Source: Hemicordylus capensis (Eukaryota; Chordata; Lepidosauria; Squamata; Cordylidae). Taken from it: a DNA stretch of 64,000 nt. A program made the position numbers and the translations under genes. The notes under the pieces were generated by a model. That model saw only the letters and a list, made by a program, of their open reading frames with translations. It was not told the origin of the DNA and searched no databases. The DNA lies in NCBI RefSeq assembly GCF_027244095.1, contig NC_069658.1, positions 419,022,687 through 419,086,686 of the forward strand. The letters are read 5' to 3'. Shown here one piece after another: positions 45,700 through 57,688 of this stretch (its first letter is position 1; each line of letters begins with the position of its first letter).

Positions 45700-46260
45700 C
45701 TGACTGCAAATCATAAGTATCCCAGCTGCCCTTCCGCATAGTATTACTGTACGGCAACGGATAGCAAACCCAAAAATCGCGATCTGTTTTGCTAGTGCCG
45801 CCCGCTCAACTGTGCTCTCACGTTGAAGTACACCCCGCCCGCTCTCGCTCTCAGGCAGAGGCGCTGACAGCGGGGTCACGTGAGACTGTGTATGTGTGTG
45901 TGTGTGGGGGGGGGGTTTGACCTACTTTGAGCCAACTGCAAGCGGTCCCGCAGAGAGACTCTGCGAGAGAGTTCTCTTCCCCAGCATCCGGGGCCCCCCG
46001 GCGGGAAAGCCAGCCCGTGAGTCTGGAACAGTAGGCGGGGCCAAGACAGAAGAGGTTGAAGTCACAGGGAGGAGTTTGAACGATGGAGGGGATTGGCTGG
46101 GAAGAGAGGAGGGTGGGGTAACCGAGGGGCTTAAGAGGAAACAGAGTGTATGCTGGTCGAATGTAAGAGGACGAAGGAATTGGGGAGGGACGTTGTGTTG
46201 GAGGCAGAGAAAGTGTAGCTCACCAAACCTTCCAGCAGTTCTCAGATGTTAACTGTAGTG
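45700..46260. promoter_or_regulatory. CpG-richer block with promoter motifs, gene unknown
   Basis: It contains TCACGTGA (45876-45883), a GC box AGGCGGGGCC (46033-46042), an inverted CCAAT box (GATTGGCTGG, 46091-46100), CCCCGCCCGC near 45832, and several CpG-dense stretches. It lies 15.5 kb upstream of HLF. It could be the promoter of a non-coding transcript, an upstream HLF promoter, or an old solo LTR. The frame at 45896-46252 resembles no known protein. Confidence 0.4.
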
Positions 46261-46479
46261 AGTCTGTCCTCAGTCCAGCCACGGTTACCCGGCAGCACGT
46301 TGCTTTATTTACTTTAGTGAAACTTCCAAGTAAGCCTCTATTCTCCCCAATTGCTGCTGTCGACACGGGTCGAAATGCTGAGCATGCGTTTCATGATGAC
46401 GACCTGCAGGCTTTACCGCGGGTTTATTGTGAGTAGTAGTAATAGTTAGAAGTTGACCCCCCCCACACACACACCCCAA

Positions 46480-46618
46480 GCGACGCAGAAACTGTTTTTT
46501 TTTTTTTTTTTTTTACCCTGGATATAAATCGGGGTATGCTCTTAACACACAATGAAAATCCTGAATTGTGTGTAGTGCTCCCCGATAGCTCGCAGGGACT
46601 TTGGGGGTAAATCTGGCC
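46480..46618 (-). repeat. Unclassified repeat 'X' (also at 19343-19480)
   Basis: The sequence GGATATAAATCGGGGT...CCTGAATTGTGTGTAGTGCTCCCCGATAGCT...GGGTAAATCTGGCC recurs in inverse orientation at 19343-19480. It continues after the hAT at 47321-47375. Its class is unknown. Confidence 0.6.
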
Positions 46619-47320
46619 CAGGGGTGTAACTATAATAGGGCAAGGGGAGACAGTTGTCTGGGGGCCCACTGCCTTGGGGGCCCCCTCAGAGGCAAGTCAC
46701 ATGACTGACTCCCCCAGCTGCGCACCCGCCGAGATTTCCTTCAGTTGTATTCATCCTCCAAAACTGATGTGAGAGTTAAGACCTGGAGCTACCAGAACAG
46801 CATGTCTTTCTCTAGTACCATTAAATGACTTGCATCGTCCACAATTTACAAAACCTTTAAAAAAATAATTTAGGATGATGTTCTATTGTGGCACATAGGT
46901 GTTTATATATATCTATCTATATATAGATATAGATATGGGCCAGCATGGTGTAGTGGCTAGTGTACTGGACTAGGACTGGGGAGACCCGAGTTCAAATCCC
47001 CATTCAGCCATGAAACTAGGTGGGTGACTCTGGGCCAGTCACTTCTCTCTCAGCCTAACCTACTTCACAGGGTTGTTGTGAAAGAGAAACCTAAGTATGT
47101 AGTACACCGCTCTGGGCTCCTTGGAGGAAGAGCAGGATATAAAATGTAAATATATATGTGTGTGTACACACACACACACACACACACACAAATTTTACTA
47201 TGCTTTTTGTTACCACTATTCAGCTTCATTTAAGATCTCTTTACTTCATGAGCTGAGCTTCAGTGGCGGGGCATTTTAAAATCTTGTCTCTGGGCCCACT
47301 ACAACCTTGCTATGCCCCTG
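46619..47320 (-). mobile_element. hAT element of the same family, reverse orientation
   Basis: Ends CAGGGGTGTAACTATAATAGG and CCTTGCTATGCCCCTG, flanked by ATCTGGCC at 46611-46618 and 47321-47328. It contains a nested Sauria SINE (46935-47150), a GATA/TA tract and an AC run. It sits inside another repeat whose halves resume on each side. Confidence 0.88.
46935..47150 (+). repeat. Sauria SINE nested in a hAT element
   Basis: The A box TGGTGTAGTGG (46946-46956) and B box GAGTTCAAATCC (46988-46999) are followed by TCAGCCTAACCTACTTCAC and CTCCTTGGAGGAAGAGCAGG. Confidence 0.9.
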
Positions 47321-47392
47321 ATCTGGCCAACAGTGAATGTATACTTCCATTCCAGAGGAGATGAAAACCACTGTCTACCACTTATTTTCTCC

Positions 47393-47587
47393 ATAAAGGT
47401 AAAGGTAATTTCGACTCCTGGCACCCAAAGAGCCCTGTGGTTTTCTTTTGGTAGAATACAGGAGGGGTTTACCGTTGCCTCCTCTCGTGCAGTATGAGAT
47501 GTTCCCTTTCAGCATCTTCCTATATCACTGCTGCCTGATATAGTACCAGCAGGATTTGAACTGGCAACCTTCTGCTGCTTTGTCAAA
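47393..47587 (-). repeat. tRNA-derived SINE 'B', partial
   Basis: Reverse copy beginning AAAGGTAAAGGTAATTTCGAC, with the extreme tRNA head missing. Confidence 0.75.
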
Positions 47588-48859
47588 TGTGTATATTTAC
47601 GCTTGCTGCTCACTTCTCTGGTGAGAAATTCCAGGGCTGCAGTGCCACGTGGATATTTTGTACATGCTGGAGGAGACACAGGCACCCCGGGGTGCAGACA
47701 GAAGGCAAGCTTGAGGAGAAACTTCTCACTTCAATTTTGAGGGAGCAGGGAGAGATAGGAAATATCCTTTTTGAGCAGGAGACATGAGTTATATTAGGTT
47801 TGGTAGCAGTTCAGTATAATGAGGACCGCAGGAACTCAAATGCTTGGGGGAGGGGGTGGAATCTTCCTCACCCCAGAAGGAGTGGGCAATATTGACACAC
47901 GGTTGAGCATTCAGTTAAAAGCCCTGAACAGGCTGCTTTCTCTTCCTTCTGGTTCCTTTCCTCACATTTTTAATTCAACACAAACCCAGCCTTGGGGTAG
48001 TTTACAGTCTGGACAAGACTTGAAAACTGGGTAGGAGTTGGTGTTGGTGGAGCTTGGTACAGGCTCTTGTGGCAGAGAGGAAGTGGAGAGATATACAAAG
48101 GGTGTCTGTGCATGCTGTGTGCTCAAAACAGTGAGCACAAGGATGCCACAGAGCTCCAAACAAGAGTTTGCAGTGGTGTGAAGAAAATCTCCTGTCACAT
48201 TTGATCAGAGTGGTGAGCAACTGCCCACAATTGGTTTGCTGTATGGAAGCAACTACTATAGGGGGCTGTTTGAAATGGGTCTCATGCAGGTACAGACGTT
48301 GAAATCAATGGGAGTGCTGAGCACATGTTTAATTTTGTGGAGATCAGTCAAAACAAAGAGTTAAACTAGATGTTACTTAAGCACAATTGGGGCTGGCATG
48401 AGTGTTTTCCATTCAATAGATAGCAGCTAGATCGGGCTGTGTGCACGTGCAGGTTGGATCCATGGCATGGGGTGGTGTCGGTTTGGCACCAGTGGATGCT
48501 TTTTTATCCCCAGGGGAAATAGCTGCAGTGGGGGATTTTGATTGGGACCATGATGGTGCAGAGGATTAAACCCCTATGACACAATCCCAATCCACAGAGG
48601 CTCTAATCCAGCTGCTGTTTCTTGAACTAAGAAGTGGGCACACTAGCCCCAGTCACATGCTTAAATCAAGATCTGGTTTGACCTTTAAAACACCCACTTT
48701 GCTTATGCAGAATGTGCACTGTGGCTGGATAGTGCACCATACACTTTCCCTTTTAAAAGATGACAAATCAAAGAGTGGAAGAGAGAGGTTTTGGAATCCT
48801 GAGAAGAGGGTGAAAGTGGAAGAACAAAGAAAACATTCAGAAAGAGTGTTCTGGGAGTG
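47588..48859. other. Unassigned upstream flank
   Basis: No repeat or coding family recognised. Confidence 0.55.
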
Positions 48860-49783
48860 GGGATAGGATGAGACATTTAACAGAAGAAGATATCTTGAAC
48901 TATCTTTCTGGACCCGACGCTGTCCTTGGAGGCACAGGCAGCAGTGTGCAGAGGTGCCTTTTACCAGCTATGGCTAGTATGCCAGCTGTGACTCTACTTG
49001 GAGAAGTTGGACCTGACCTCAGTCCCTCATGCTTTGGTAACATCCAGATTGGACTACTGCAATGCACTCTTATGTGGAGCTGCTCTTGAAGACAGTTCAG
49101 AACCTTCAGCTCATCCAGAATGCTGCTGCAAGGATGCTCGTGGGCACAAGTTGCTTCATGAGTGTTACACCCATCTTGCGACAGCTTCATTGGTTACTGG
49201 TCTACTTCCGGGCTAGATTCAAGGTGCTGGTCTTGACCTTTAAAGCTCTACAGGGCTTGGGGCCAGGGTACCTGTCAGACCGCATTCGCCCATATGGACC
49301 TGCCAGGGCCTTCCACTCGGCATCTCAGGCCTGCTCATGGCCCCACCACTAACAGATATCCGGTTGGTGGGGACTGGAGACAGGGCATTTTCAGTTGTGG
49401 CACCTTGGCTCTGGGATGCCCTCCCCGAAGAGCTTTGCCATGCTCCCTCCCTCAGTGTTTTTGAAAAAACAATTAAGAACACATCTTTTTAAAAAGACTT
49501 TTAATGTTTTATCTGCTGCTGATATCTGGTAGGTTCTTTAGTTTTATAATTCTAGGTTTTTAGCTTTTAAAATAACTTAATTTGAAACTTTTAAAAAAAT
49601 TGTAATTTTAGATGTCGTTTTAGCCTGGTCTTTTAACTTGTTTAACTTAACTTGTTTACTTTTATTAGTCTCTTATTTTACATTGTATCTATTTTATTAA
49701 TGTTGTGAGCCGCCCCAAGCAGTAGTTTACTGGAGGGGTGGGGGTAGAAATATTTTAAACAAACAAACAAACAAACAAGGTGG
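48860..49783 (+). mobile_element. L2/CR1-type LINE, 3' end with (CAAA)n tail
   Basis: It encodes the RT C-terminal domain: HALVTSRLDYCNALLCGAAL near 49030-49090, then LIQNAAARML, TPILRQLHWL and FKALQGLGPGYLSD. At least two frame changes break it. The 3' UTR ends with GTGAGCCGCCCCAAGCAG and a CAAA run at 49757-49779. Confidence 0.8.
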
Positions 49784-50227
49784 AGAGAATCAGATTTATC
49801 CCTATCATTATTAAGTGATTGAGACAGTAATTAAATAAGGTTAAGAATCAAATATATGAATTTCACATGAGATAGAACTGGGAACCAGTGAAGAGAACAA
49901 CAGACGTATAGGAGAAATTCTTCGGAAAGTTTTCCATAAATCTACCGCCTGCTGTGAAGTTGGCAGCTCTTTCTTAGAGTTTGTTTTGGTCTTGGTTTTA
50001 CATTTATGAAAAATGTAATTCAGTCAGCCAGGGAAGGAAGTAACTTGTGCAATACTGGGATATTTTTGGCTCTGAGCTTCAGTGTACTTGGACAAGCATT
50101 TCATTTAGTTGGACTTGGTGAGAACCAAGTTGCTATGGATAGTTTTCTCCATTACCCATTAATATAAAAGAGTAGAAGGGACAATTAATGACTTGGCATT
50201 TTACCTACATCTGGTTCTCTCTTTCTT

Positions 50228-51235
50228 CTTTTTATTTATATTTTATTTGATTTATATACCGCCCTTCCTAAAGTGGCCTAGGGTGGTTTGCATTAAAATA
50301 AAAAACACATAATAAAACCATTCAAATAAAATAAAAACATTTGAACCAAATTAAAAAGCCAGGCTAAAAAAATGGGTCTTTTGAAGGCCCACAAGGAAGA
50401 TAATCCTCTCATATTCACAGGGAGTGTGTTCCAGAACCTAGGGGCGATAACTGAGAAGGCCTGATCTCAGATTGCCACCAGATGAACCAGTGGTACCCAA
50501 AGATGGACCCCTCCTGTTGATCTGAATGAGCGGTGGGATCTAAAGGCGCTCTCTCAGGTAACCTGAACCTAAGCCATTCAGGACTTTAAAGGTAATAGCC
50601 AGCACTCTACTTTGCCCGGAAACATATTGACAGCCCGTGCTACTGTTTAAGAAACAGGCATAATGTGATCTCTCCGGGATACCCCAGAGACCAATCTGGG
50701 TGCTGCATTTTGAACAAACTGAAGTTTCCGAACTACGTACAAAGGCAGCCTTACATAGAGTGCATTGCAATTGTCCGACCTGGGGGTTACCAGCTGGTGT
50801 ACCTCAGGCCATTCTCAAGAAACAGGTGAAGTTGTCAAATCAATCACAGTTAGTAAAGAGCGTTCCTGACCATAGCCTCAACCTGAGGCACCAGGGTGAG
50901 TCCAAGAGCACTCCCAAGCTATGAACCTGTTCTTTGTGGGGGCATGTAATGTTGTACAGAACAGGAAGTTCTATCCTGTCTTGCAGATTATGACTCCCAA
51001 CAATGAGCACCTCCCTCCTTGCTTGGATTCAGCTTCAGTTTATTATCCTTCATGCAGCCCATTACTACCTGTAGGCAGGTTAATGCCATTTTCTGATATT
51101 GATGATGAGGTGAAATAGATTTAGGTGTCATCAGCATATTGATAACACCCAGCACCAAATCCCCTGAGGACCTCACCCAGAAAAATGGAGCTGTAATCAA
51201 CTGTAATAAAAAGAAGCAATGTGAAGGGTCCTGAT
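50228..51235 (-). mobile_element. L2/CR1-type LINE, RT end and 3' region
   Basis: On the minus strand it runs from an RT fragment with the catalytic YADD-type motif (YQYADD near 51160-51140), through NKLKLNPSK (about 51040), SGQSRVLAITFKVLNGLGSG and YLRERL, to the tail TATATAAATCAAATAAAATA. Several stops and frame changes. Confidence 0.75.
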
Positions 51236-51559
51236 TGTCTTCTATTTATGCTTATTAACGATAATTGATGCTTATATGCACTTTATATACTCTTGTCCTA
51301 ACTTACGCCACTTTATACCATAGTAAAACCCCTAGTCTGGGACAACTTCTCTAGACGAAATGGCAGCAAGGAGCATGCCAAGCTGATCTCCCAGGGAAGC
51401 AGGTTCCCTAAAGTGAGTGCTGGTGCCATCGCTAAGAAAGTCCTGGGACTTTCACCAGCCTCACCTGAATGATCAACGTGACAGCAAGCCTCTCTCCCTG
51501 GTCAAAGATATACAGTAGTCCACCATTTCTGTCACTCTTAAGTAGAAAAGACTTGTGCA

Positions 51560-53480
51560 ATTAAGTGTGTGTTGTTTGTGACTGTATCAGCACTACAGAG
51601 ATTGATTACAGTCACTTCCGACCCCTGCAGGGGTGGAGGACCTATTAGAATAGTCCGCCTGAGAAGGCTGTGGGATCCAGTAGGATTCCAAAGGGCCTTT
51701 GGAAACCTGGAGGGTTTTGAGATTGGTTCTGCCGGTGAATCTGTCAATGCCCTGGTGAATACCTGGAACAGGGAAATTACCACGGCAGTAGACAGCATCG
51801 CATCAAAGCATCCTTGCCAACCCACTTCAAAATTAGTTCCATGATATAAGGAAGAGCTACGGGAGCTGAAGCAGCAAGGTAGACAACTGGAGTGCAAATT
51901 GTGGAGGATTCATCTTGAATTTGATAAGACACAGCATAGGGCCCATTTGAAGGCCTATGCTGTGGTAATATGCTCAGCAAGGAAACAGTTTTATTCTATG
52001 TGTATTGTGTCAGCAAGATCATCACCAGCAGAGCTGTTCCAGATTGTTAGGGGTTTAACTCAAGTCCCTTCTGTTTCGAATCTGTTTCTGGAAACGAGGC
52101 TATTCACACGATTGCAGAAAATCGGGCTAGCCTTCGCTAGCCGGATTTTCTGCAATCGTGTGAACCACTGGGCTCGGCTGCGAGGAGACCCCCGGAGGGG
52201 AGGCATGCTGATCTCATCAGCATGCCCTGCGTGCTTGCACAGGGCATGCTGGAGCTTCCGGGGGCCAGTCGGCCTCCGCTCCCCCCAGCCCCCGCCGGTT
52301 CCGTCACAGAGCCAGCAATCGTGTGGTCAGCCAATTTGGCTGCCCAGGGCTCCCGCTCTGATCGTCTGTGGGGAGAGAAGGCTCCTGCTCTCCCCGCTCA
52401 GCTCACCAAACCAGGTCTCACTGTGATGCATTCAGTTAGTTCCTTGCAGATAACTCGCATTTGGGCTGATCTGGACTCCACTATATTTCTGCAGAGGCAG
52501 TTAGGGGTGTGTTCAGCAATCCCTCTTGCAATATTAGATTTAAAAGTTTCAGTTTGTGACTCCTGAGGATGTGGACAAGGTGTTTGGAGCAGTATGGCCT
52601 ACCACTTGTTCTTTGGGTTCTTGCCCAACACAGCTGATTTTATCTTTCAGGGAGGTTGTTGGCGCTGGCCTAGTTGATATCACTAATACCTCACTGAGGG
52701 AGGGCAGGATGCCACTTTGTTTGAAGGAGGCGGTGGTTAGACCTCTTCTTAAGAAGCCCATTCTGGATTCCCAGGTGATGGATAATTATAGGCCAGTCTC
52801 CAACCTCCCATGGTTGGGTAAGATGATTGAGAGGGTGGTGGCTGACCAGCTCCAAGTAATCTTGGAGGAAATTGATTATCTAGACCCATTTCAAACTGGC
52901 TTTAGGGCGGGCTATGGAGTTGAGACAGCCTTGGTCAGCCTGATAGATTACCTTCACCAGGGAATTGACAGAGGGAGTGTGACTCTGCTTGTTCTTTGGG
53001 GTCTCTCAGGAGGTTTTGATACCATCAACCATGGTATCCTTCTAGACCACCTGAGGGATTTGGGGATAGGAGGCACTGTTTTACAGTGGTTCTGCTCCTA
53101 TTGCTTGGGTAGATTTCAGATGGTGGTGCTAGGTGACAGTTTCTCTTCTAAACAGGAGCTACTATATGGAGTCCCTCAGGGCTCCATTCTGTCACCAATG
53201 CTTTTTAACATCTACATGAAACCGCTGGGTGAGGTTATTGGGGATTTGGTGCGGAGTGTTATCAGTACACCCAAATCTATTTCTCCTTGTCATCAATATC
53301 AGGAAATGGCATTAGCCCCTTAAATGCCTGCCTACAGGCGGTAATGGGCTGGATGAGGGAAAATAAACAGAAGTTGAATCCAAGCAAGACGGAGGGGCTT
53401 ATTGTTGGGGGCCGTAATCTGCAAGACAGGATAGAACATCCTGTTCTGGATGAGGTTACACTCCCCCATAAATAATAGGT
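51560..53480 (+). mobile_element. L2/CR1-type LINE, ORF2 middle part
   Basis: The plus strand encodes the linker after the endonuclease (ELRELKQQGRQLECKLW at about 51856) and then the reverse transcriptase: NYRPVSNLPWLGKMIERVV, FQTGFRAGYGVETAL, FDTINHGILLDHL, YGVPQGSILSPMLFNIY, ending NKQKLNPSKTEGLIVGG. The longest open part is 52556-53323 (255 residues). A hairpin-string element (52097-52425) interrupts it. The catalytic Ala-Asp-Asp is missing. Confidence 0.85.
52097..52425 (+). mobile_element. Hairpin-string element inserted in a LINE
   Basis: It starts GGCTATTCACACGATTGCAG and forms a nearly perfect 62-nt hairpin at 52103-52164 (TTCACACGATTGCAGAAAAT and its complement). It continues with the CATGCTGATCTCATCAGCATG hairpin and the GTGGGGAGAG..CTCTCCCC stem. 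It interrupts the LINE reading frame of 51560-53480, so it is younger than that LINE. Confidence 0.65.
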
Positions 53481-54287
53481 TCGTAGTTTAGGAGCAGTGT
53501 TACCTCTAAGGTGTGCACACCTGCATGATCTCACAAGTTTTTGTATACTCACTCAGTTAATTTTAGATCCCGCTCAAGTTGAATCAGGAGGGCCCCACTC
53601 TGAAATCACATGCACACACACTGCCTTGACACTGCAGCCCAGAACAAAACTCATTCTGCCCAGTTGCCAGTGAGCCATGTTTTGGGGTTGCACAAAGAGC
53701 AGCCCTCAAGATTATGGGCTCATAGCCTCAGTGAACCTTCCACCTTGCACAGCCTTAGCAGCTTGGCACGAGTTGGTCATTAAGCATAGGCAGAGCTTGG
53801 CAGCAGGCCTCCAGGTTCAAGAGTTAAACTGCAATTGGACTTGCCTACCGCTTCCCTATGCAGGTATGCTGGCAGAATAGACCTCTTAAAAGCAAATTGT
53901 CCTGGGAGCAGATAATGCCAGTGCCCACGATAGTAGTTGGAATGCTCTGCAGGAAGAGCACAAACATGGCCATTTAACATCTCGTTAAGTTTAATGCATT
54001 GGCTAGTAAAGATAAGGGAAGAGATGTTGAGAAGTAAATAAAAGCCTCCTTGCACTTGGGACACCTTAGTCTTGAGAGCGTAAATAAACATAGACCCATT
54101 CTCCTCATAGACATGAACATTGGCATAACTTGCACTTGCCTTTGTCCAAATGGACACATCTGCAGTGACTCCTCCATCCCCACAATGTACACTGTTTTGC
54201 AAGAATTTCCCTACCCTGCAGGGAGGGAAGAACCACCTGACTGAATCAACAACTGCCTCAGGGCATGTTTTGTAGTATATTTTGTAG

Positions 54288-54525
54288 TATACCCCTGCTA
54301 ACTGGCCAAAGAGGCCCCTTTTACCGTGGTGATTCTCTTTATTTAGCAGGGGGAGAGTAACTGGCCCTATCCACCCCCAGCACAGTACTTCCAGTGACTG
54401 TTGCTGGTGTGTGTCTTATGTTTCTTTTTAGAATGTGAGCCCTTTGGGGACAGGGAGCCATCTTATTTGTTATTTCTCTTTGTAAACCACCCTGAGCCAT
54501 TTTTGGAAGGGCGGTATAGAAATCG
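54288..54525 (+). repeat. SINE 'D'
   Basis: Complete copy ending GGGCGGTATAGAAATCG, followed by a TTA microsatellite at 54524-54557. It lies inside the putative hAT at 53495-55112. Confidence 0.85.
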
Positions 54526-54526
54526 A

Positions 54527-54557
<31 letters not shown>
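54524..54557 (+). repeat. (TTA)n microsatellite
   Basis: About ten ATT/TTA units after the SINE D tail. Confidence 0.9.
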
Positions 54558-55198
54558 GCCCCAAGAGAGCCACGTGGAATCAGAATCTGCTAGACTTTTG
54601 GAGGCTACTAGCCATGAACTCTCTCACACACATGAGCTGGGGCTGCAGCTCCTTACTTCTTATCCTGCCTGCACCCTGCTCTCTAGTTCGAACGAAGGAG
54701 GCACCCTACCCAACCTACGTGCACTGTCTGCTCTTGGAAGGATAGGTAAACATTCACACCGCAAGCAATCTCTCTCTCTTGCCACTCTCTTTGCCTCCTG
54801 CCCTGCTCTCCAGGCACTTTTACTATTAAAAGCCTATAATTAGACTCTCTTTAGAAATGCGAGCCAAATTATTGAATTCCTTAACCAAACTCCTTTTGCC
54901 TTCTGTAACTCCCTATTTTAATCCTAAATAAAGCCCTGAAACTTTGAATACATCTCCTCATCCTTTCCAATACACCAGGATTTCTTAAATTGATACTGTG
55001 TCAGAACTGCACTCCAATTCGAGCTAATCTCCCCACTTTAGCCCCAAAGCATAGCCAGAGCGTTCAGCCAATCTCTCCTGTGCAGTTCTGAAAAAAAATT
55101 AGAGGGAACACTAATTCAGTAGACACCAATTTCCGAAGTACCTCTCCTCATTCTATTTATTTGCTGCTTTGCCAGCTCACTTCAGGTATCTAAAACAA

Positions 55199-55391
55199 TG
55201 GCTGACATACTGTGCAATGGTATATCAGCCTGATAACAGCATGTATGCAAGCTGCAAATGTCACACCAGAGTGAGTTCATTGGAAATAATGGGCTTGCTC
55301 TCATGTAACATTTGCACAAGCTTTGTATTTGTTCAACTTGTATGCATTCAACATTATGAGGCTGACATACTGTTGCACAATATGTCAGCCA
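55199..55391. repeat. Palindromic MITE
   Basis: TGGCTGACATACTGTGCAA at the left pairs with TTGCACAATATGTCAGCCA at the right. The arms continue inward through TATCAGCC and GCAAATGT motifs. Confidence 0.65.
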
Positions 55392-55984
55392 CTGAGTTCT
55401 CATTGGAACTGTATGTAAATTGAAGTGTGGCTGCTGTCTAGAGAAGTCTCTTGCGTAAAGTGATTGATCAGAAATAAAGAGTTCATTCACACTCTCTTTA
55501 AACTGTGTTGTCAGATGTCAAATAAGTTCTACAGAATTTGGTGTAATAATCAGCCTTTCATCCATTGCTTTGATTTGGACTATTTGTTTCTGGACATAAA
55601 CACAAATGTACAGTTAAAGTTGTGGGCATGCCTGCTTTCATGGACAATCTTGATTTGTTTTTCTTTGAATTGTTTTTTCATCTCAATTTCCCCAGTTTAA
55701 AATATGTACCTTTATTTACTTTGTTGGTGATACCAATGTTTGATCTAATTCATTGTTCATTTTTGGATTTTGGTAAAGGTGCTCATATTAATGCTAGCTG
55801 TAGCAGTTTTGGAAGCGCACTTGAAATTCTTAAAGAGCCACAAGGCTCTCTTCTTTTGCATACATCAGCACTACCAAATTCTGTGGTATATGGAAGCTTG
55901 CCATATATATACAGCCTTTTGCAGAGTGCAAGGAACTGCCTGGGTGAATTTGTAAAAGCTCAGCCATGCCAAGCAGACATATGT

Positions 55985-56163
55985 GGTTGCCTTACCCTGA
56001 GTCAGATCACTGGTCCACCTAGCACAGTTTACACTGCCTGCCTGCAGCTGTTTTGGGTTTCAGATGGGATCTTTCCCAACGCTACCTGGAGAAGCTAGGT
56101 ATTGAACCCGGCACCTGCTCCATGCAAAGCAGGTACTCTGCCACTGAGCTGTGGCTCCTTCAT
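55985..56163 (-). repeat. tRNA-headed SINE 'C'
   Basis: The minus-strand head is CTCAGTGGCAGAGTACCTGC with the B-box-like GGTTCAATACC. The body tail reaches CCAGTGATCTGACTCAGGG. Confidence 0.75.
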
Positions 56164-57404
56164 CATATCCACGGGCCATGCCAGAAAGCCTTCCCATTTT
56201 GCAAGCAGAAATCCTAGCAGCGGTAGCCATGTTTCCAAGCTATCTATCGGTGGCCTTGAATTACTTCTGAATTGTTGCTGTGGCTTTTCCACTTGGCTTT
56301 TGAGAGAGGAAATGAATATGAATTCCCACATGAGGAAGAGGGAAAAAAACAACATTTATTGAATGAAGTGTGTTCTGCACTCCCTGCCCACCCCCCACCC
56401 CACCCCACTTCACCACCCGGCCTGTGCTTAGAAGTTATTGAATGTGGGCAAGGCGGGTTGGGAGCTGCTTCTTAGCCGATGGCAAAAGCAGCTCTCAAAT
56501 AACTTGGGGCGCTTCCAAGCTACATTCCAGTTCTCAGAAACATAGGTATTGTTAGTCATCACTTGAGGGCCTATGGATTGAAAGATTAGTAGTTTCTTCG
56601 CCCTCTTGCCAAAGTTTACAGTTGGGCCTGAGACAACGAAAGGAGTGCATGTACTTTCATGGGTGACTGACCTTGTTTGAACTGAGCAAGAGTCATTATG
56701 CAGAGTAACTAAAGGTCTACAGCAGGTCTTTGGAGGGGCTCCATGGCTGGCAGGATGCCTGGAGCTGTACGCCAACAGCCAGCCTATGGGAGGAGTGAAA
56801 GTGGAGTGAGGGCACTGATTAATCCTCATTTCCCCATGGAAGTAGGGAAGCATGACTAGGGTTTCAGCAGGAAATCTCAAACGTAGAGCAGTGACTCAGC
56901 ATCCAAAGAGAGAGGGGCCAGAGTTAAAACCTCTTGTCCTGAACCAGCAAGGGAGAGCCAACTGCGTTGCGGATGGAGCTGTGCATCTCAATGCGGAGTG
57001 GATGCAGCAGATATTTGTGAGGATGCATATATTCATCGGGGCCACTAGTCATACATCACACTGGATAGATAGAGCTGAGTGGCACAGTTGCATGCAAGTC
57101 ACCACCTTCTGCCTGAAAGCACAGATTTCAGGACTGGGCTGTTGTCAGGACCTGCCAGCTCCTAGAACCTGAGTTGGATTGAACCCCCTCAGAAGAGGAC
57201 GGGAAGCCCACATGGTATGTGCTGGGACCAGAAAGAGTTTACTACCTTTAGTGGAGTTTCCAGAACAGCCTCTATGATGAACACTCAATTCTTGGACTCC
57301 ACTCAACCTAGCAACCGGAGCACATGCTGTTTACCACATGTTTGGGCTCTTCCTTTGCCAAGGACCCTCCACAACCCCCTTCTGCACTCCACAATCAGCC
57401 ACCA

Positions 57405-57510
57405 TCATAAACCAGAGCCAGCCTTTTCCAGACCTACCTAGAGACGCCAGAGACACCTGAGACCTTCTACCTGCCAAATATGTGCTCTGCCACTGAGCAA
57501 CGGCCCCATT
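57405..57510 (-). repeat. tRNA-headed SINE 'C', partial
   Basis: The minus-strand head CTCAGTGGCAGAGCACATA and part of the body, to about 57405, are present. Confidence 0.6.
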
Positions 57511-57688
57511 CCCATCTGGCCTTGTCTGCTTAAGCTTCCAGTGGCGGTGGGTAAGTCTGGTGCATTTCTGCATCAGGTGTGGTCTGGTCATTCAGTCACT
57601 TCTGGCACAGGAAGGTGGACACATTCTCTGCCCTCAGAAGAGATTGTCCGTTGCAAATCAGGAGTTGCACTCAGCATAGTTATATAAG

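Larger units (their letters stand above)
53495..55112. mobile_element. Putative larger hAT element
   Basis: CAGTGTTACCTCTAAGG at the left and TTAGAGGGAACACT at the right match the termini of the 38222-38357 MITE. The flanking octamers do not match, so pairing of these two ends is inferred. No transposase remains. SINE D (54288-54525) is nested inside. The rest is unrecognised. Confidence 0.5.

Noticed and set aside
45700-46260. Solo LTR of an endogenous retrovirus
   Set aside because: TATA-like, TG...CA ends and a short duplication could not be fixed, so it is kept only as an alternative for this block.
53495-55112. A complete autonomous hAT transposase in this span
   Set aside because: Only terminal motifs are visible; no open frame resembles a hAT transposase.
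55622-56098. 158-residue open frame
   Set aside because: Its end runs into a SINE and the rest resembles nothing known.
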